This document shows positions 1-7,414 of a stretch of DNA of 11,003 nucleotides, piece after piece. The translations under genes were made by a program, and so were the position numbers. Below the pieces are notes generated by a model. It did not search any database. It was not told the DNA's origin and was given only the letters and a program-made list of their open reading frames with translations. The DNA is from an uncultured Muribaculaceae bacterium (lineage in GTDB: Bacteria > Bacteroidota > Bacteroidia > Bacteroidales > Muribaculaceae): assembly GCA_947177435.1 (NCBI GenBank), contig CAMWUM010000030.1, positions 1 to 11,003 on the forward strand. Reading direction: 5' to 3'. How positions within the stretch are numbered: position 1 is the stretch's first letter; every line of letters starts with the position of its first letter.

Positions 1-669
1 CTGCGACATATGGGCCAGCACGTCACGCTCACGCTCGAGGGCGTCCTGCTCGCCGGGCTGCAGCTTCATCTCGCGCAGCTGGTCGAGTTGGAAAGATATG
101 AACTCGGCGTCGGCGCGGTTGCGGGCGATCATGTCGCGGGTCTGTGTGTATCGCCTGAGCGCTTGCTTGTAGGCCTCGTAAGCCGCAGAGTACTGAGTCA
201 GTAGGTCGGCATTTCCGGCCAGGCTGTCGATGATTGACAGTTGGTAATCGGGGTCGGCCAGCAGCAGATTTTGGTGCTGAGAGTGGATGTCGACCAGTCG
301 CATGGCCACCTCGCGGAGAGCCTGCAGGCTGACAGGCATATCGTTGATGAACGCGCGCGAACGGCCCGTGGGCGAGAGTTCGCGGCGGAGTATGCACATT
401 TCGTCGTCCCAGTCGAGGTCGTTGGCCTCGAATATGGGGCGCAGGGCGTCGAAGCCGCGAGTGTCGAACACGGCCTCGATTACCGATTTTTTGGCAGTGT
501 CGCGTATGGCCTTCATGTCGGCGCGGCCGCCGAGCAGCAGCGACAGGGCGCCGAGCATGATCGACTTGCCTGCGCCGGTTTCGCCGGTGATGATGTTCAG
601 GCCCGGACGGAACTGAATGTCAATCTGCGAAATGAGCGCGTAGTTGGATATGTGGAGTTTTTGGATCAT
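1..669 (-). CDS. recN: DNA repair protein RecN, N-terminal part (gene runs off the left edge)
   Basis: RecN is a cytoplasmic SMC-like ATPase that acts early in recombinational repair of double-strand breaks, alongside RecA. The ATG at 669 opens a frame with no stop to base 1, giving 223 of the roughly 550 residues usual for the family. Visible features are the Walker A motif GETGAGKS at residues 29-36, preceded by the family-typical PGLNIIT, then RRELSPTGRSRAFIND at about 95-110 and DIHSQHQ at 127-133, matching the DIHGQHE-like motif of RecN. The segment from about 160 is charged and helical, as expected for the start of the coiled coil (FQLDQL...LQPGEQ). The coiled coil, Walker B and signature motif lie outside the window. 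The start codon overlaps the porD stop as ATGA (666-669), so translation is probably coupled. Identity is secure; completeness cannot be judged. Confidence 0.96.
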   Translation of the reverse strand, partial: MIQKLHISNYALISQIDIQFRPGLNIITGETGAGKSIMLGALSLLLGGRADMKAIRDTAKKSVIEAVFDTRGFDALRPIFEANDLDWDDEMCILRRELSPTGRSRAFINDMPVSLQALREVAMRLVDIHSQHQNLLLADPDYQLSIIDSLAGNADLLTQYSAAYEAYKQALRRYTQTRDMIARNRADAEFISFQLDQLREMKLQPGEQDALERERDVLAHMSQ

Positions 670-1583
670 CGTGTTTCTTGTCCTTTGCGTATCTTGTCGA
701 GCCGCTGTCCGTCAGCCGGATAGATTGGCTGGAGCAGGTCGTAGGCCTCGGTGCGCTCGGTCTGCGGCGCTTTGGAGTAGATGTTGACGAGTTCGTCCAT
801 CTTGGCGTCGCGGAAGAGGGTGAGGCCCACCGACATAGACGATGCGGCGTACACCTTGGAGAGCTCGGCGAGCGACTTGTGTATGGCCTGGCGTCCCTTG
901 TCGGCCGAGAGCGACATCTGGTCGAGGCCCTGGCGGTGGTATTGGTACACCATATCGCGCATTCCGGAGGTCTGGGCATCGGTGAACACGGCCAGCAGGG
1001 CGGCGCGATTCCTATTGTCCTCGAATGCTTTCCAGCCGATTTCGCCCGACGACTGTCCCTGCTGCACGATCTGCTTGAGGCGGTCCCAGTAGGGATCGCC
1101 GCCGTGCTTTGAGAACGAGTCGAAGTCGAGGGCGAGTATAAGGTAAGCGTAAAAATTGAGGATGGCCGTGAGTTGGCTCTCCATAGTGTTGACGCTGAAC
1201 GTGAGCTGGTCGCCCTCGGAGTATACGAAGTCGATTTTAGAGTCTCTGAAATTGAGCAGGGTGGTGATGTAGGCGCTGTTGTAGACAGGGCGGGTCGACT
1301 GCACCTGCAAGTCGCCCTTGATGATGCCATCGTCGCCGTACTCCTTGACTGTCAGGAAGATTGTGCAGTCGATTTTCTCGTTGGGCGAGAACTGGGCGTT
1401 GGAGAAGATGGTGGTGTTCATGTAGTCGGTGATGGCCTCTTGCAGGGTCTCAAACACCGACTTGTTGGTGCCCGAAATCTGGGAGGTGTTGACCTCCACG
1501 CGGCAGTTGAGCTCCTGTGCGGCACCCACGGCGGGGCACAGCAACAGGGCGAAAAGATAAAGGCATATTAGCGCGCGGGGCAT
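666..1583 (-). CDS. porD: PorD / DUF4835 family exported protein, linked to type IX secretion
   Basis: The product has 305 residues. It starts with a clear signal peptide: a basic N-terminus, a hydrophobic core at about residues 4-19, and a likely cut near A21-Q23. The mature protein begins QELNCRVEVNTSQI, the recognisable opening of the DUF4835 family, and is exported to the periplasm or envelope. Known of the family: the Porphyromonas gingivalis member PorD is listed among type IX secretion (Por) proteins, but its biochemical role is unclear and homologues occur in Bacteroidetes not known for that pathway. The body has a conserved middle (NFYAYLILALDFDSFSKHGG, about 142-161) followed by helices. 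No enzyme motif is visible. It sits 10 nt after coaBC and overlaps recN by ATGA, so it belongs to the dnaN operon. Family assignment is strong; the role in this organism is unknown. Confidence 0.88.
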   Translation of the reverse strand: MPRALICLYLFALLLCPAVGAAQELNCRVEVNTSQISGTNKSVFETLQEAITDYMNTTIFSNAQFSPNEKIDCTIFLTVKEYGDDGIIKGDLQVQSTRPVYNSAYITTLLNFRDSKIDFVYSEGDQLTFSVNTMESQLTAILNFYAYLILALDFDSFSKHGGDPYWDRLKQIVQQGQSSGEIGWKAFEDNRNRAALLAVFTDAQTSGMRDMVYQYHRQGLDQMSLSADKGRQAIHKSLAELSKVYAASSMSVGLTLFRDAKMDELVNIYSKAPQTERTEAYDLLQPIYPADGQRLDKIRKGQETR

Positions 1584-1593
1584 AGTGTGTCAG

Positions 1594-2790
1594 TTAGTTT
1601 TTGGTGGTTATGTAGTCGATGATGTCGGCCGCGACGGCGGCCTTGGGCTTGAGAGGGTAGGGGGTCGACGTGCCGTCGGCGGCGATGATTGTCACCTTGT
1701 TGGTGTCGACGCCGAATCCGGCGCCGGCGTCGCGCAGCGAGTTGAGCACGATGGCGTCCAGGCCCTTGCGGCGTATCTTCTCGGCGGCGTTGTCTATCTC
1801 GTGGTCAGTCTCGAGGGCAAAGCCTACGAGTATCTGTCCGGGGCGCTTGCATTGGCCGAGCGTGGCGGCGATATCGGGATTTTTCACCAAATGCAGCACG
1901 GGCACGTCCTGATGCTCGCGCTTGATCTTGCTGTCAGCAGCCGAGGCGGGAGCGTAGTCGGCCACGGCTGCGCACATGACAGCCACGTCGCTTTCGGGCC
2001 ATGCAGCCATGCTGGCATCAAGCATCTCGCGGGCCGACTCGACGCTGACCACGCGCACGCGGGGATGGTCAATGCCGATGCTGACCGGACCACTTACGAG
2101 TGTTACGTCGGCGCCTCGGCGGGCAGCCTCCAGAGCGATGGCGTAGCCCATCTTGCCCGACGAGTAGTTGCTGATGTAACGCACCGGGTCGATGCGCTCG
2201 CGGGTGGGGCCGGCGGTGATGAGCACGCGCCTGCCTGCCAAGTCCTTGGGCGTGAAGAAATCGTCGAGTACGTCGAAAATTTTCTCGGGTTCCTCCATGC
2301 GGCCTTTGCCAACGAGGTGGCTGGCCAGCTCGCCCTCTGCCGGCTCGATGATGTGGCAGCCGTAGGAGCGCAGCAGCTCGAGGTTGGCCACGGTGCTGGG
2401 GTGGGCCATCATATCGAGGTCCATCGCCGGCGCGACGAACACGGGCGCCTTGGCTGACAGATAGGTGGTAATCAGCATGTTGTCGGCCACGCCGTGAGCC
2501 ATCTTGGCGATTGACGAGGCTGTGGCCGGTGCGATTACCATTGCGTCGGCCCAGAGGCCGAGGTCGACGTGCGAATGCCACTCGCCGGTGTTGGCCGAGA
2601 AGAACTCGCTCACCACGGGCTTGCCCGACAGGGCCGAGAGGGTGACCGGAGTGATGAACTCCTTGCCGGCAGGGGTGATGACCACCTGCACCTCGGCGCC
2701 GGCCTTGACGAGCAGGCGCAGCAGGGTGGCCGACTTGTATGCGGCGATGCCCCCGCAGATACCGAGGATTATGTGCTTGCCCTTCAACAT
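1594..2790 (-). CDS. coaBC: CoaBC: phosphopantothenoylcysteine decarboxylase / phosphopantothenate-cysteine ligase
   Basis: This bifunctional cytoplasmic enzyme performs two consecutive steps of coenzyme A synthesis: joining cysteine to 4'-phosphopantothenate (CoaB), then FMN-dependent decarboxylation to 4'-phosphopantetheine (CoaC). At 398 residues it is full length. The CoaC half (about 1-180) shows GICGGIAAYK at 10-19 for flavin binding, H74 in HVDL (equivalent to the E. coli catalytic His75), and APAT at 87-90. The PAMN motif reads PAMD, with D124 in place of the catalytic Asn, and the flap Cys appears as S157 in LASHLVGKGRM. The CoaB half (about 185-398) has ITAGPTRERIDPVRYISNYS at 191-210, AAVADY at 274-279 and KIK at 288-290, all typical of the ligase. 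It lies 17 nt after the exonuclease gene and 10 nt before porD. Identity is secure; the decarboxylase substitutions are probably lineage variants. Confidence 0.97.
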   Translation of the reverse strand: MLKGKHIILGICGGIAAYKSATLLRLLVKAGAEVQVVITPAGKEFITPVTLSALSGKPVVSEFFSANTGEWHSHVDLGLWADAMVIAPATASSIAKMAHGVADNMLITTYLSAKAPVFVAPAMDLDMMAHPSTVANLELLRSYGCHIIEPAEGELASHLVGKGRMEEPEKIFDVLDDFFTPKDLAGRRVLITAGPTRERIDPVRYISNYSSGKMGYAIALEAARRGADVTLVSGPVSIGIDHPRVRVVSVESAREMLDASMAAWPESDVAVMCAAVADYAPASAADSKIKREHQDVPVLHLVKNPDIAATLGQCKRPGQILVGFALETDHEIDNAAEKIRRKGLDAIVLNSLRDAGAGFGVDTNKVTIIAADGTSTPYPLKPKAAVAADIIDYITTKN

Positions 2791-2807
2791 TCTTTAAAAT
2801 TCTCCAT

Positions 2808-3572
2808 TTATTTCTTCATGCGCAGGCGGATGCGGGTGAAGCAGTCTTTGGTATTCTTGGTGAAGTCGCCGTTCATGATCCAGGTGTAGTAGCTGGGGTC
2901 GCGTGCCAGCACGTCCTGAGCCACTTGGCCCTTGTATTTGCCGAAGTTGACAATCTCGCGGTTCTTGTCGTCGTAGATCAGGCGGCCCATGAAGTCGACG
3001 TTGCGGTGCTGGCTCGAAAACTCGGCCAGCTTCTCGATTTCTGCGGGCAGGTCTTCGTAGCGGTCGAGCTGGGCCTTGAGCACCTCGTAAGTGGCCTCGG
3101 TGTCGGCGTTGGCGCTGTGGGCCTCGGTGAGATCCTTGCCACAGTAGAACTTGTAGGCGGCCACCAGGTTGCGGGGTTCCTTCTTGTGGAAAATCGTCTG
3201 CACGTCGACGAAGCGGGCGTTGCTGAAATCGAAGTCGACGTTGGCGCGCTGAAATTCCTGGTCGAGCATCGGGATGTCAAAGCGGTTGGAGTTGAATCCG
3301 GCGATGTCGCAGCCCACGAAGAGTTGGGCCAGCGACTTGGCTATCTGCTTGAATGTGGGCTCGTCCTTGACGTCTTCGTCGGTGATGTGGTGAGTGGCCG
3401 TAGCCTCCTCGGGGATGTGCATTTCGGGGTTGACGCGGCGCGTGCGGCGTATCTCCTCGCCGTTGGGCATTACCTTGATGATGGAGACCTCCACGATGCG
3501 GTCTTGCGTGATGTTGAGGCCAGTGGTCTCGAGGTCGAAGAATATGATGGGCTTTTTGAGCTGGAGTTGCAT
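2808..3572 (-). CDS. DEDDh-family 3'-5' exonuclease (DNA polymerase III epsilon-like) with ExoX-like C-terminus
   Basis: A 254-residue cytoplasmic exonuclease. The N-terminal two-thirds is a DnaQ/RNase T fold with all catalytic residues: ExoI FFDLETTG gives D13 and E15, ExoII NSNRFDIPML gives D99, and ExoIII HSANADTEAT gives H152 and D157, the DEDDh pattern. After a linker at about 170-195 comes NFGKYKGQ at 209-216 and then DPSYYTWIMNGDF at 225-237. This is the small domain seen at the end of exonuclease X-like proteins and other stand-alone exonucleases, and probably contacts DNA. It lies 12 nt after dnaN and is co-transcribed with it. Such a protein could act in proofreading, mismatch repair excision or end trimming; sequence alone cannot decide. 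It lacks the PHP or polymerase domains of PolC and the GIY-YIG domain of some DnaQ-like proteins. The symbol dnaQ is not given because the true epsilon subunit may be elsewhere. Confidence 0.93.
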   Translation of the reverse strand: MQLQLKKPIIFFDLETTGLNITQDRIVEVSIIKVMPNGEEIRRTRRVNPEMHIPEEATATHHITDEDVKDEPTFKQIAKSLAQLFVGCDIAGFNSNRFDIPMLDQEFQRANVDFDFSNARFVDVQTIFHKKEPRNLVAAYKFYCGKDLTEAHSANADTEATYEVLKAQLDRYEDLPAEIEKLAEFSSQHRNVDFMGRLIYDDKNREIVNFGKYKGQVAQDVLARDPSYYTWIMNGDFTKNTKDCFTRIRLRMKK

Positions 3573-3584
3573 GGCAGGGGTGTA

Positions 3585-4715
3585 TTAAAATTCGGTAACG
3601 TTCATCGGCATGAGCAGCATGAGCAGCTCGGTGTTGGCTTCGTCCTCGGTGGGTCGGAACACACCGGGGCGGCTGGGGTCGCTGAGGCTGACGATGATGT
3701 CACTGGTGGCCAGGGTGTTGCAGATCTCGATGAGGAAGGGGGCATTGAAGCCGATCACGATTTCCGGGCCCTGGTATTCGCAGTCGAGGCGCTCGTTGCC
3801 CGAGGTGAGCATGCTCGAATCGCTCGACTTGAGGTGGATTTGGTCGTTGGTAATCTTGAACTTTTCGAGGCCGAATCCGGGGTCTACGAAAACGCCCACG
3901 CGGCGCACGGCGTTGAGGAAGCGCATGCGGTCTACACGCAGCACGTAGGGATTGTTCTCGGGGATTACGCGGTTGTAGGGAGGATAGTTGCCCTTGATGA
4001 AGCGGCAGTTGAACGTGAACGTGCCGTTCTGCATCGTGGCGCTCTTGCCCGTAAGGGTGATGGTGAGGGTATCGTCCTTAGCAAAAACGTTTTTGAGGAT
4101 GGTGGCCGGCTTGAACGGCAGGATGCACTTGGCGGTGACGCCGGGCTGCACCTCGCGGCTGATGTAGCGCACGAGCTTGCGGGTGTCGGTGGCCACGAAG
4201 GTGATCTGCTCCGGTACGATGTCGAGCAGGATGCCCATCATCTGCGGGTGAAAGTCGTCGGTGCCGACGGCGAAAATGGTCTTGTCGATGCCCTTGAGGA
4301 CCACGCTGGTTGGGCAGGTGAATGTCGACGGCTCGGTGTCGTCGTCCTCGCGGCGGTACTCGGGGTACTGGTCTCCCGGGGTGGCCACCATGGTGTAGCG
4401 GCCGCTGGAGTATGAAATGATGATCTCGAGCGTCTCGTCGTCGATAGTGATTTCCAGGCCCTGCTCGGGGAGCTCCTTGAGCAGGTCGACGAGGCGGCGC
4501 GCGTCGATGCAGAATTTGCCCTCGCCTTCGGCTTGCTCCACTTCGATGCGGGCCGTGAGCGCATTCTCTACGTCAGATCCGGTGATTGTCAGCACATTGT
4601 CTTCGAGTTGGAACAGGAAGCTGTTGAGGATGGTCAGGGCGTTTTTGGCGTTGATGACCTTGCTAACGGCCGAAGTGAGGTTGTATAGCGTCTTGCTGGG
4701 TACGTTGAATTTCAT
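3585..4715 (-). CDS. dnaN: DNA polymerase III beta subunit (sliding clamp)
   Basis: The clamp forms a ring dimer around DNA and tethers the replicative polymerase and many repair enzymes. From the ATG at 4715 the protein has 376 residues, the normal length, and begins MKFNVPSKTLYNLTSAVSKV as bacterial clamps do. Three repeated clamp domains are expected at about 1-125, 126-250 and 251-376. The C-terminus ELLMLLMPMNVTEF resembles the conserved LxLLMPM end near the partner-binding cleft. A longer frame starting with TTG at 4748 was rejected: that codon lies inside the proposed -7 promoter element, and the added 11 residues have no family support. It is the first gene of the operon dnaN-exonuclease-coaBC-porD-recN, 12 nt before the exonuclease gene. 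The pairing with an exonuclease and recN fits a replication and repair transcription unit. Identity is secure. Confidence 0.97.
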   Translation of the reverse strand: MKFNVPSKTLYNLTSAVSKVINAKNALTILNSFLFQLEDNVLTITGSDVENALTARIEVEQAEGEGKFCIDARRLVDLLKELPEQGLEITIDDETLEIIISYSSGRYTMVATPGDQYPEYRREDDDTEPSTFTCPTSVVLKGIDKTIFAVGTDDFHPQMMGILLDIVPEQITFVATDTRKLVRYISREVQPGVTAKCILPFKPATILKNVFAKDDTLTITLTGKSATMQNGTFTFNCRFIKGNYPPYNRVIPENNPYVLRVDRMRFLNAVRRVGVFVDPGFGLEKFKITNDQIHLKSSDSSMLTSGNERLDCEYQGPEIVIGFNAPFLIEICNTLATSDIIVSLSDPSRPGVFRPTEDEANTELLMLLMPMNVTEF

Positions 4716-4745
4716 TTTTCCGGGTAAATGTAGGTTTTTATCCTG

Positions 4746-4753
4746 CAAATATA
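4746..4753 (-). promoter_or_regulatory. Putative -7 promoter element (TATATTTG) of the dnaN operon
   Basis: On the minus strand this reads TATATTTG, an exact match to the Bacteroidetes TAnnTTTG element, 30 bases before the dnaN ATG. A -33 TTTG at the usual spacing of about 20 is not present: that position falls in the T-run of the upstream terminator (TTTT), and the nearest TTTG (4768-4771) is only 14 nt away. The predicted leader is about 25 nt. The position directly after a terminator supports the call. Confidence 0.55.
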
Positions 4754-4771
4754 CGAATAATCCTTGGCAAA

Positions 4772-4807
4772 AAAAAATCTTTGGCCCGTCAGAGCCAAAG
4801 ATTTTTT
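4772..4807 (-). terminator. Intrinsic terminator of the nqr operon
   Basis: A perfect 14-bp inverted repeat (4772-4785 against 4794-4807) with an 8-base loop. The inner stem is TTTGGC/GCCAAA and the outer stem is an A/T run. On the minus strand the hairpin is followed by an unbroken run of T, through 4769, then G. It begins 16 bases after the nqrF stop codon, the classic place for a rho-independent terminator. The A-run on the other side makes it potentially bidirectional, but no plus-strand gene approaches it. Confidence 0.9.
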
Positions 4808-4823
4808 GTAGTAATAGGTGCTG

Positions 4824-6125
4824 TTAGCCGCCGAAGTTGTCGTAATGGATGTTTTCGGGGTCGACACCGAGGGAGTCGAGCATCTTGTTGACCGCGGCAC
4901 TCATCGGGCGCGGGCCGCACATGTAGTACTCGATGTCTTCGGGGTTTTCGTGGTTTTTGAGGTATGTGTCGTAGATGACCTGGTGCACGAAGCCGGGGGT
5001 GTACTTCACGCCGGCTGCGTCGGCGGCAGGGTCGGGACGGTCGAGGGCGAGGTGGAACTTGAAGTTGGGGAATTCCTTCTCGAGGTCGAGGAAGTCCTGC
5101 AGGTAGAACACTTCGTTGAGGGCGCGGGCGCCGTAGAAGTAGTTCATCACTCGGTCGGTGGTGTGCAGGGTCTTGGTCAGGTGCATGATCTGGGCGCGGA
5201 GGGGGGCCATGCCGGCGCCGCCGCCAATCCACATCATCTCCTTCTTGCTGTCGAGGATGGGGTGGAAGTCGCCGTAGGGGCCGCTCATCAGCACCTTGTC
5301 GCCTGGCTTGAGGGTGAAAATGTAGCTGGATGCGATGCCGGGCATAACGTCCATAAATCCAACCTCGGGCTTGGGCTTGAAGGGCGGTGTGGCGATGCGC
5401 ACGGTGAGCATGATGCGGTCGCCCTCAGCGGGATAGTTGGCCATCGAGTAGGCGCGGATGGTGGTCTCTTCGTTCTGGCACTTGAGCGAGAAGAGTCCGA
5501 ACTTCTCCCACGACGGCAGGTACTCGTCGCCAATCGATGCCTTGTCGATGTCCTTGTCGTAGTCCATCTTGTAAGGCGGAATCTTGATCTGGGCGTAAGA
5601 GCCGGGGATGAAGTCCATGTGCTCGCCCGGGGGCAGGGCCACGATGAACTCTTTGATAAAGGTGGCGACGTTCTTGTTGGAGATGACTTCGCATTCCCAC
5701 TCGCGCACGTCGAGCACCGAGGCGGGGACGCCGATGCTCATGTCGCCTTTGACCTTGACCTGGCAGCCGAGGCGCCAGTGGTCCTGCATCTGCTTGCGGC
5801 TGAAGTGGACGGTCTCGGTGGGGAGGATTTCGCCGCCGCCGTCGAACACCTGCACTTTGCACTGGCCGCAGCTGCCCTTGCCGCCGCAGGCGCTGGGGAG
5901 AAACACGTTCTGATCGGCCAGGGTGGAGAGGATCGACTTGCCGGCCTGGGCTTTAACCTTGGTGTCGCCGTTGATGGTGATGGTGACGTCGCCGCTCTGC
6001 ACGAGGAAACGCTTGGCCACCAGCAGCACAATGACGAGCAGCAGCGTTATGCCCAGGAATATGCCTACGCCGGCCAGCAGGGTGGGGAGCATGGCGGAGG
6101 CCACGGGGATTGATATTGCGTACAT
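4824..6125 (-). CDS. nqrF: Na+-translocating NADH:quinone reductase subunit F
   Basis: NqrF is the electron entry point of the sodium pump: it oxidises NADH at FAD and passes electrons one at a time to its 2Fe-2S centre. The 433 residues match the Bacteroidetes length. One N-terminal membrane helix (about 14-38) is followed by a ferredoxin domain with the four cluster cysteines C80, C86, C89 (CGGKGSCGQC) and C121. The flavin domain has RAYSMANY at 224-231. The NADH domain has GPYGDF at 282-287, WIGGGAGMAPLR at 299-310 and CGP at 403-405, ending in the typical YDNFGG. The insert PPYKMDYDKDIDKASIGDEY at 183-202 resembles other NqrF proteins. It is the last gene of the operon, 12 nt after nqrE, and is followed by the terminator. 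No key residue is missing. Confidence 0.98.
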   Translation of the reverse strand: MYAISIPVASAMLPTLLAGVGIFLGITLLLVIVLLVAKRFLVQSGDVTITINGDTKVKAQAGKSILSTLADQNVFLPSACGGKGSCGQCKVQVFDGGGEILPTETVHFSRKQMQDHWRLGCQVKVKGDMSIGVPASVLDVREWECEVISNKNVATFIKEFIVALPPGEHMDFIPGSYAQIKIPPYKMDYDKDIDKASIGDEYLPSWEKFGLFSLKCQNEETTIRAYSMANYPAEGDRIMLTVRIATPPFKPKPEVGFMDVMPGIASSYIFTLKPGDKVLMSGPYGDFHPILDSKKEMMWIGGGAGMAPLRAQIMHLTKTLHTTDRVMNYFYGARALNEVFYLQDFLDLEKEFPNFKFHLALDRPDPAADAAGVKYTPGFVHQVIYDTYLKNHENPEDIEYYMCGPRPMSAAVNKMLDSLGVDPENIHYDNFGG

Positions 6126-6137
6126 AGACTTGCCGTG

Positions 6138-6758
6138 TTAGATTTTGATGCCTAAGAAGCTCATGAAGGCAATGCCCATCAGAGCCGTAAGGATGAAAGT
6201 GATGCCGATGCCACGCAGGGGCTTGGGTATGTGGCTGTACTGCTCGAGGCGTTCGCGGATGGCGGCGATGGCGGTGATGGCCAGCAGCCATCCCAGACCC
6301 CAACCGGCGCCGGAGCAGAAGGCCGTGCCGATGGTCCAGCTGTCGTAACGCTGCTGCATGAAGAGCGAGCCGCCGAGGATGGCGCAGTTGACGGCGATCA
6401 GCGGCAGGAAGATGCCGAGCTGGGCGTAAAGGCTGGGGCTGTATTTCTCGACCACCATCTCCACGAGCTGGGTCATGGAGGCGATGACGGCGATGAACAT
6501 GATGAGCGACAGGAAGCTGAGGTCTACGCCCGCGTAGTCGGGGCCGAGCCACGCCAGGGCGCCGGGCTGGAGCACGTACACTTGCAACAGATAGTTGATG
6601 GGCAGGGTGATGCACAGCATGAATGTGACTGCCACGCCCAGGCCGAAGGCGGTCTTCACGCTCTTGGACACGGCCAGGAACGAGCACATGCCCAGGAAGT
6701 AGGCGAAAACCATGTTGTCGATGAATATCGACCGGATGAAAATATTGAAGTTTTCCAT
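6138..6758 (-). CDS. nqrE: Na+-translocating NADH:quinone reductase subunit E
   Basis: NqrE is a six-helix membrane protein that pairs with NqrD in the core of the sodium pump; together they hold an iron-sulfur centre within the membrane. The 206 residues are of normal length. The start MENFNIFIRSIFIDNMVFAY is close to known NqrE N-termini. The two cluster cysteines are present: C25 in FLGMCSFLAVSKSVKT and C125 in IAVNCAILGG. The end RGIGITFILTALMGIAFMSF is also typical. It lies 26 nt after nqrD, the widest gap among nqrC-F, and 12 nt before nqrF. NqrE resembles RnfA and NqrD resembles RnfE, but neighbouring nqrA, nqrC and nqrF genes rule out an Rnf complex. The intact cysteines argue that selection has kept this subunit functional. 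Confidence 0.97.
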   Translation of the reverse strand: MENFNIFIRSIFIDNMVFAYFLGMCSFLAVSKSVKTAFGLGVAVTFMLCITLPINYLLQVYVLQPGALAWLGPDYAGVDLSFLSLIMFIAVIASMTQLVEMVVEKYSPSLYAQLGIFLPLIAVNCAILGGSLFMQQRYDSWTIGTAFCSGAGWGLGWLLAITAIAAIRERLEQYSHIPKPLRGIGITFILTALMGIAFMSFLGIKI

Positions 6759-6784
6759 AATGCCTTAATGTCTAAGCGTTAGCG

Positions 6785-7408
6785 TTATTCCTGCAGGTCT
6801 TTGTTGCGGCTGCGGTGCGCCCAGATGATGCAGGCCACGACCACCAGGGCCATGGGCGGGAGGATCATCAGGCCGTTGTTGGAGTAGCCATGGTCATAGC
6901 ACCACTGGGGCACCACCTGGATGCCGAAGAGTGTGCCCGAGCCCAGCAACTCACGGAAAAAGCCCGTGATAACCAGGATGATGGCGTATCCCACGCCGTT
7001 GCCCACGCCGTCGAGGAATGCGGGCCAGGGCTTGTTGCCCATGGCGAAGGCCTCGAGACGGCCCATCAGGATGCAGTTGGTGATGATCAGGCCGATGAAC
7101 ACTGACAGCTGCTTGCTCACGTCGTAAGCGTAGGCCTTGAGCAGCTGGTCGACGATGACCACCAGGCCGGCCACGATTACGAGCTGCACGATGATTCGGA
7201 TGCTGGTGGGGATGGTGGAGCGCAGCAGCGAGATGATGACATTTGAGAATGCGAGCACGGCTATCACCGACAGGCCCATGACCAAGGCGGGGGCGAGCTT
7301 GGCCGTGACGGCGAGCACCGAGCAGATGCCGAGCACCTGCACGATGACGGGGTTGTTTTTAGAGAACGGGTTGAACAACACCGACTTTAAATTTATCTTT
7401 TCAGCCAT
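6785..7408 (-). CDS. nqrD: Na+-translocating NADH:quinone reductase subunit D
   Basis: NqrD is the inverted-topology partner of NqrE in the membrane core of the pump. The 207 residues contain six hydrophobic segments. The two iron-sulfur cysteines are at C29 (VLGICSVLAVTAKL) and C112 (GLIITNCILMGRLEAFAM), the same positions as in the Vibrio cholerae protein. The motif STIPTSIRIIVQLVIVA at about 64-80 and the DGVGNGVGYAIILVITGFFR segment are family hallmarks that separate it from RnfE. It starts 6 nt after the nqrC stop, so the two are probably translationally linked. The N-terminal stretch of about 20 residues is cytoplasmic. Nothing in it looks degraded. Confidence 0.97.
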   Translation of the reverse strand: MAEKINLKSVLFNPFSKNNPVIVQVLGICSVLAVTAKLAPALVMGLSVIAVLAFSNVIISLLRSTIPTSIRIIVQLVIVAGLVVIVDQLLKAYAYDVSKQLSVFIGLIITNCILMGRLEAFAMGNKPWPAFLDGVGNGVGYAIILVITGFFRELLGSGTLFGIQVVPQWCYDHGYSNNGLMILPPMALVVVACIIWAHRSRNKDLQE

Positions 7409-7414
7409 GGCGCG

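Noticed and set aside
2739..4415. A 558-codon open frame on the plus strand, opposite dnaN and the exonuclease gene
   Set aside because: It lies antisense to two securely identified genes. Its protein is a monotonous mix of V, G, A, D, E and H without family features, the typical shadow of strongly G/C-ended codons.
4716..4748. An 11-residue N-terminal extension of DnaN starting at TTG 4748
   Set aside because: The TTG is part of the TATATTTG promoter element and the extension lacks clamp homology; the ATG at 4715 gives the normal MKFNV start.
4818..6113. A 431-codon open frame on the plus strand, opposite nqrF
   Set aside because: It mirrors nqrF almost end to end, has the same low-complexity VEHLDG-type composition, and has no promoter or recognisable domain.
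6774..6787. Short repeat agcgttagcgtt between nqrD and nqrE
   Set aside because: Two copies of six bases are expected by chance and overlap the nqrD stop codon; no structure or function is suggested.
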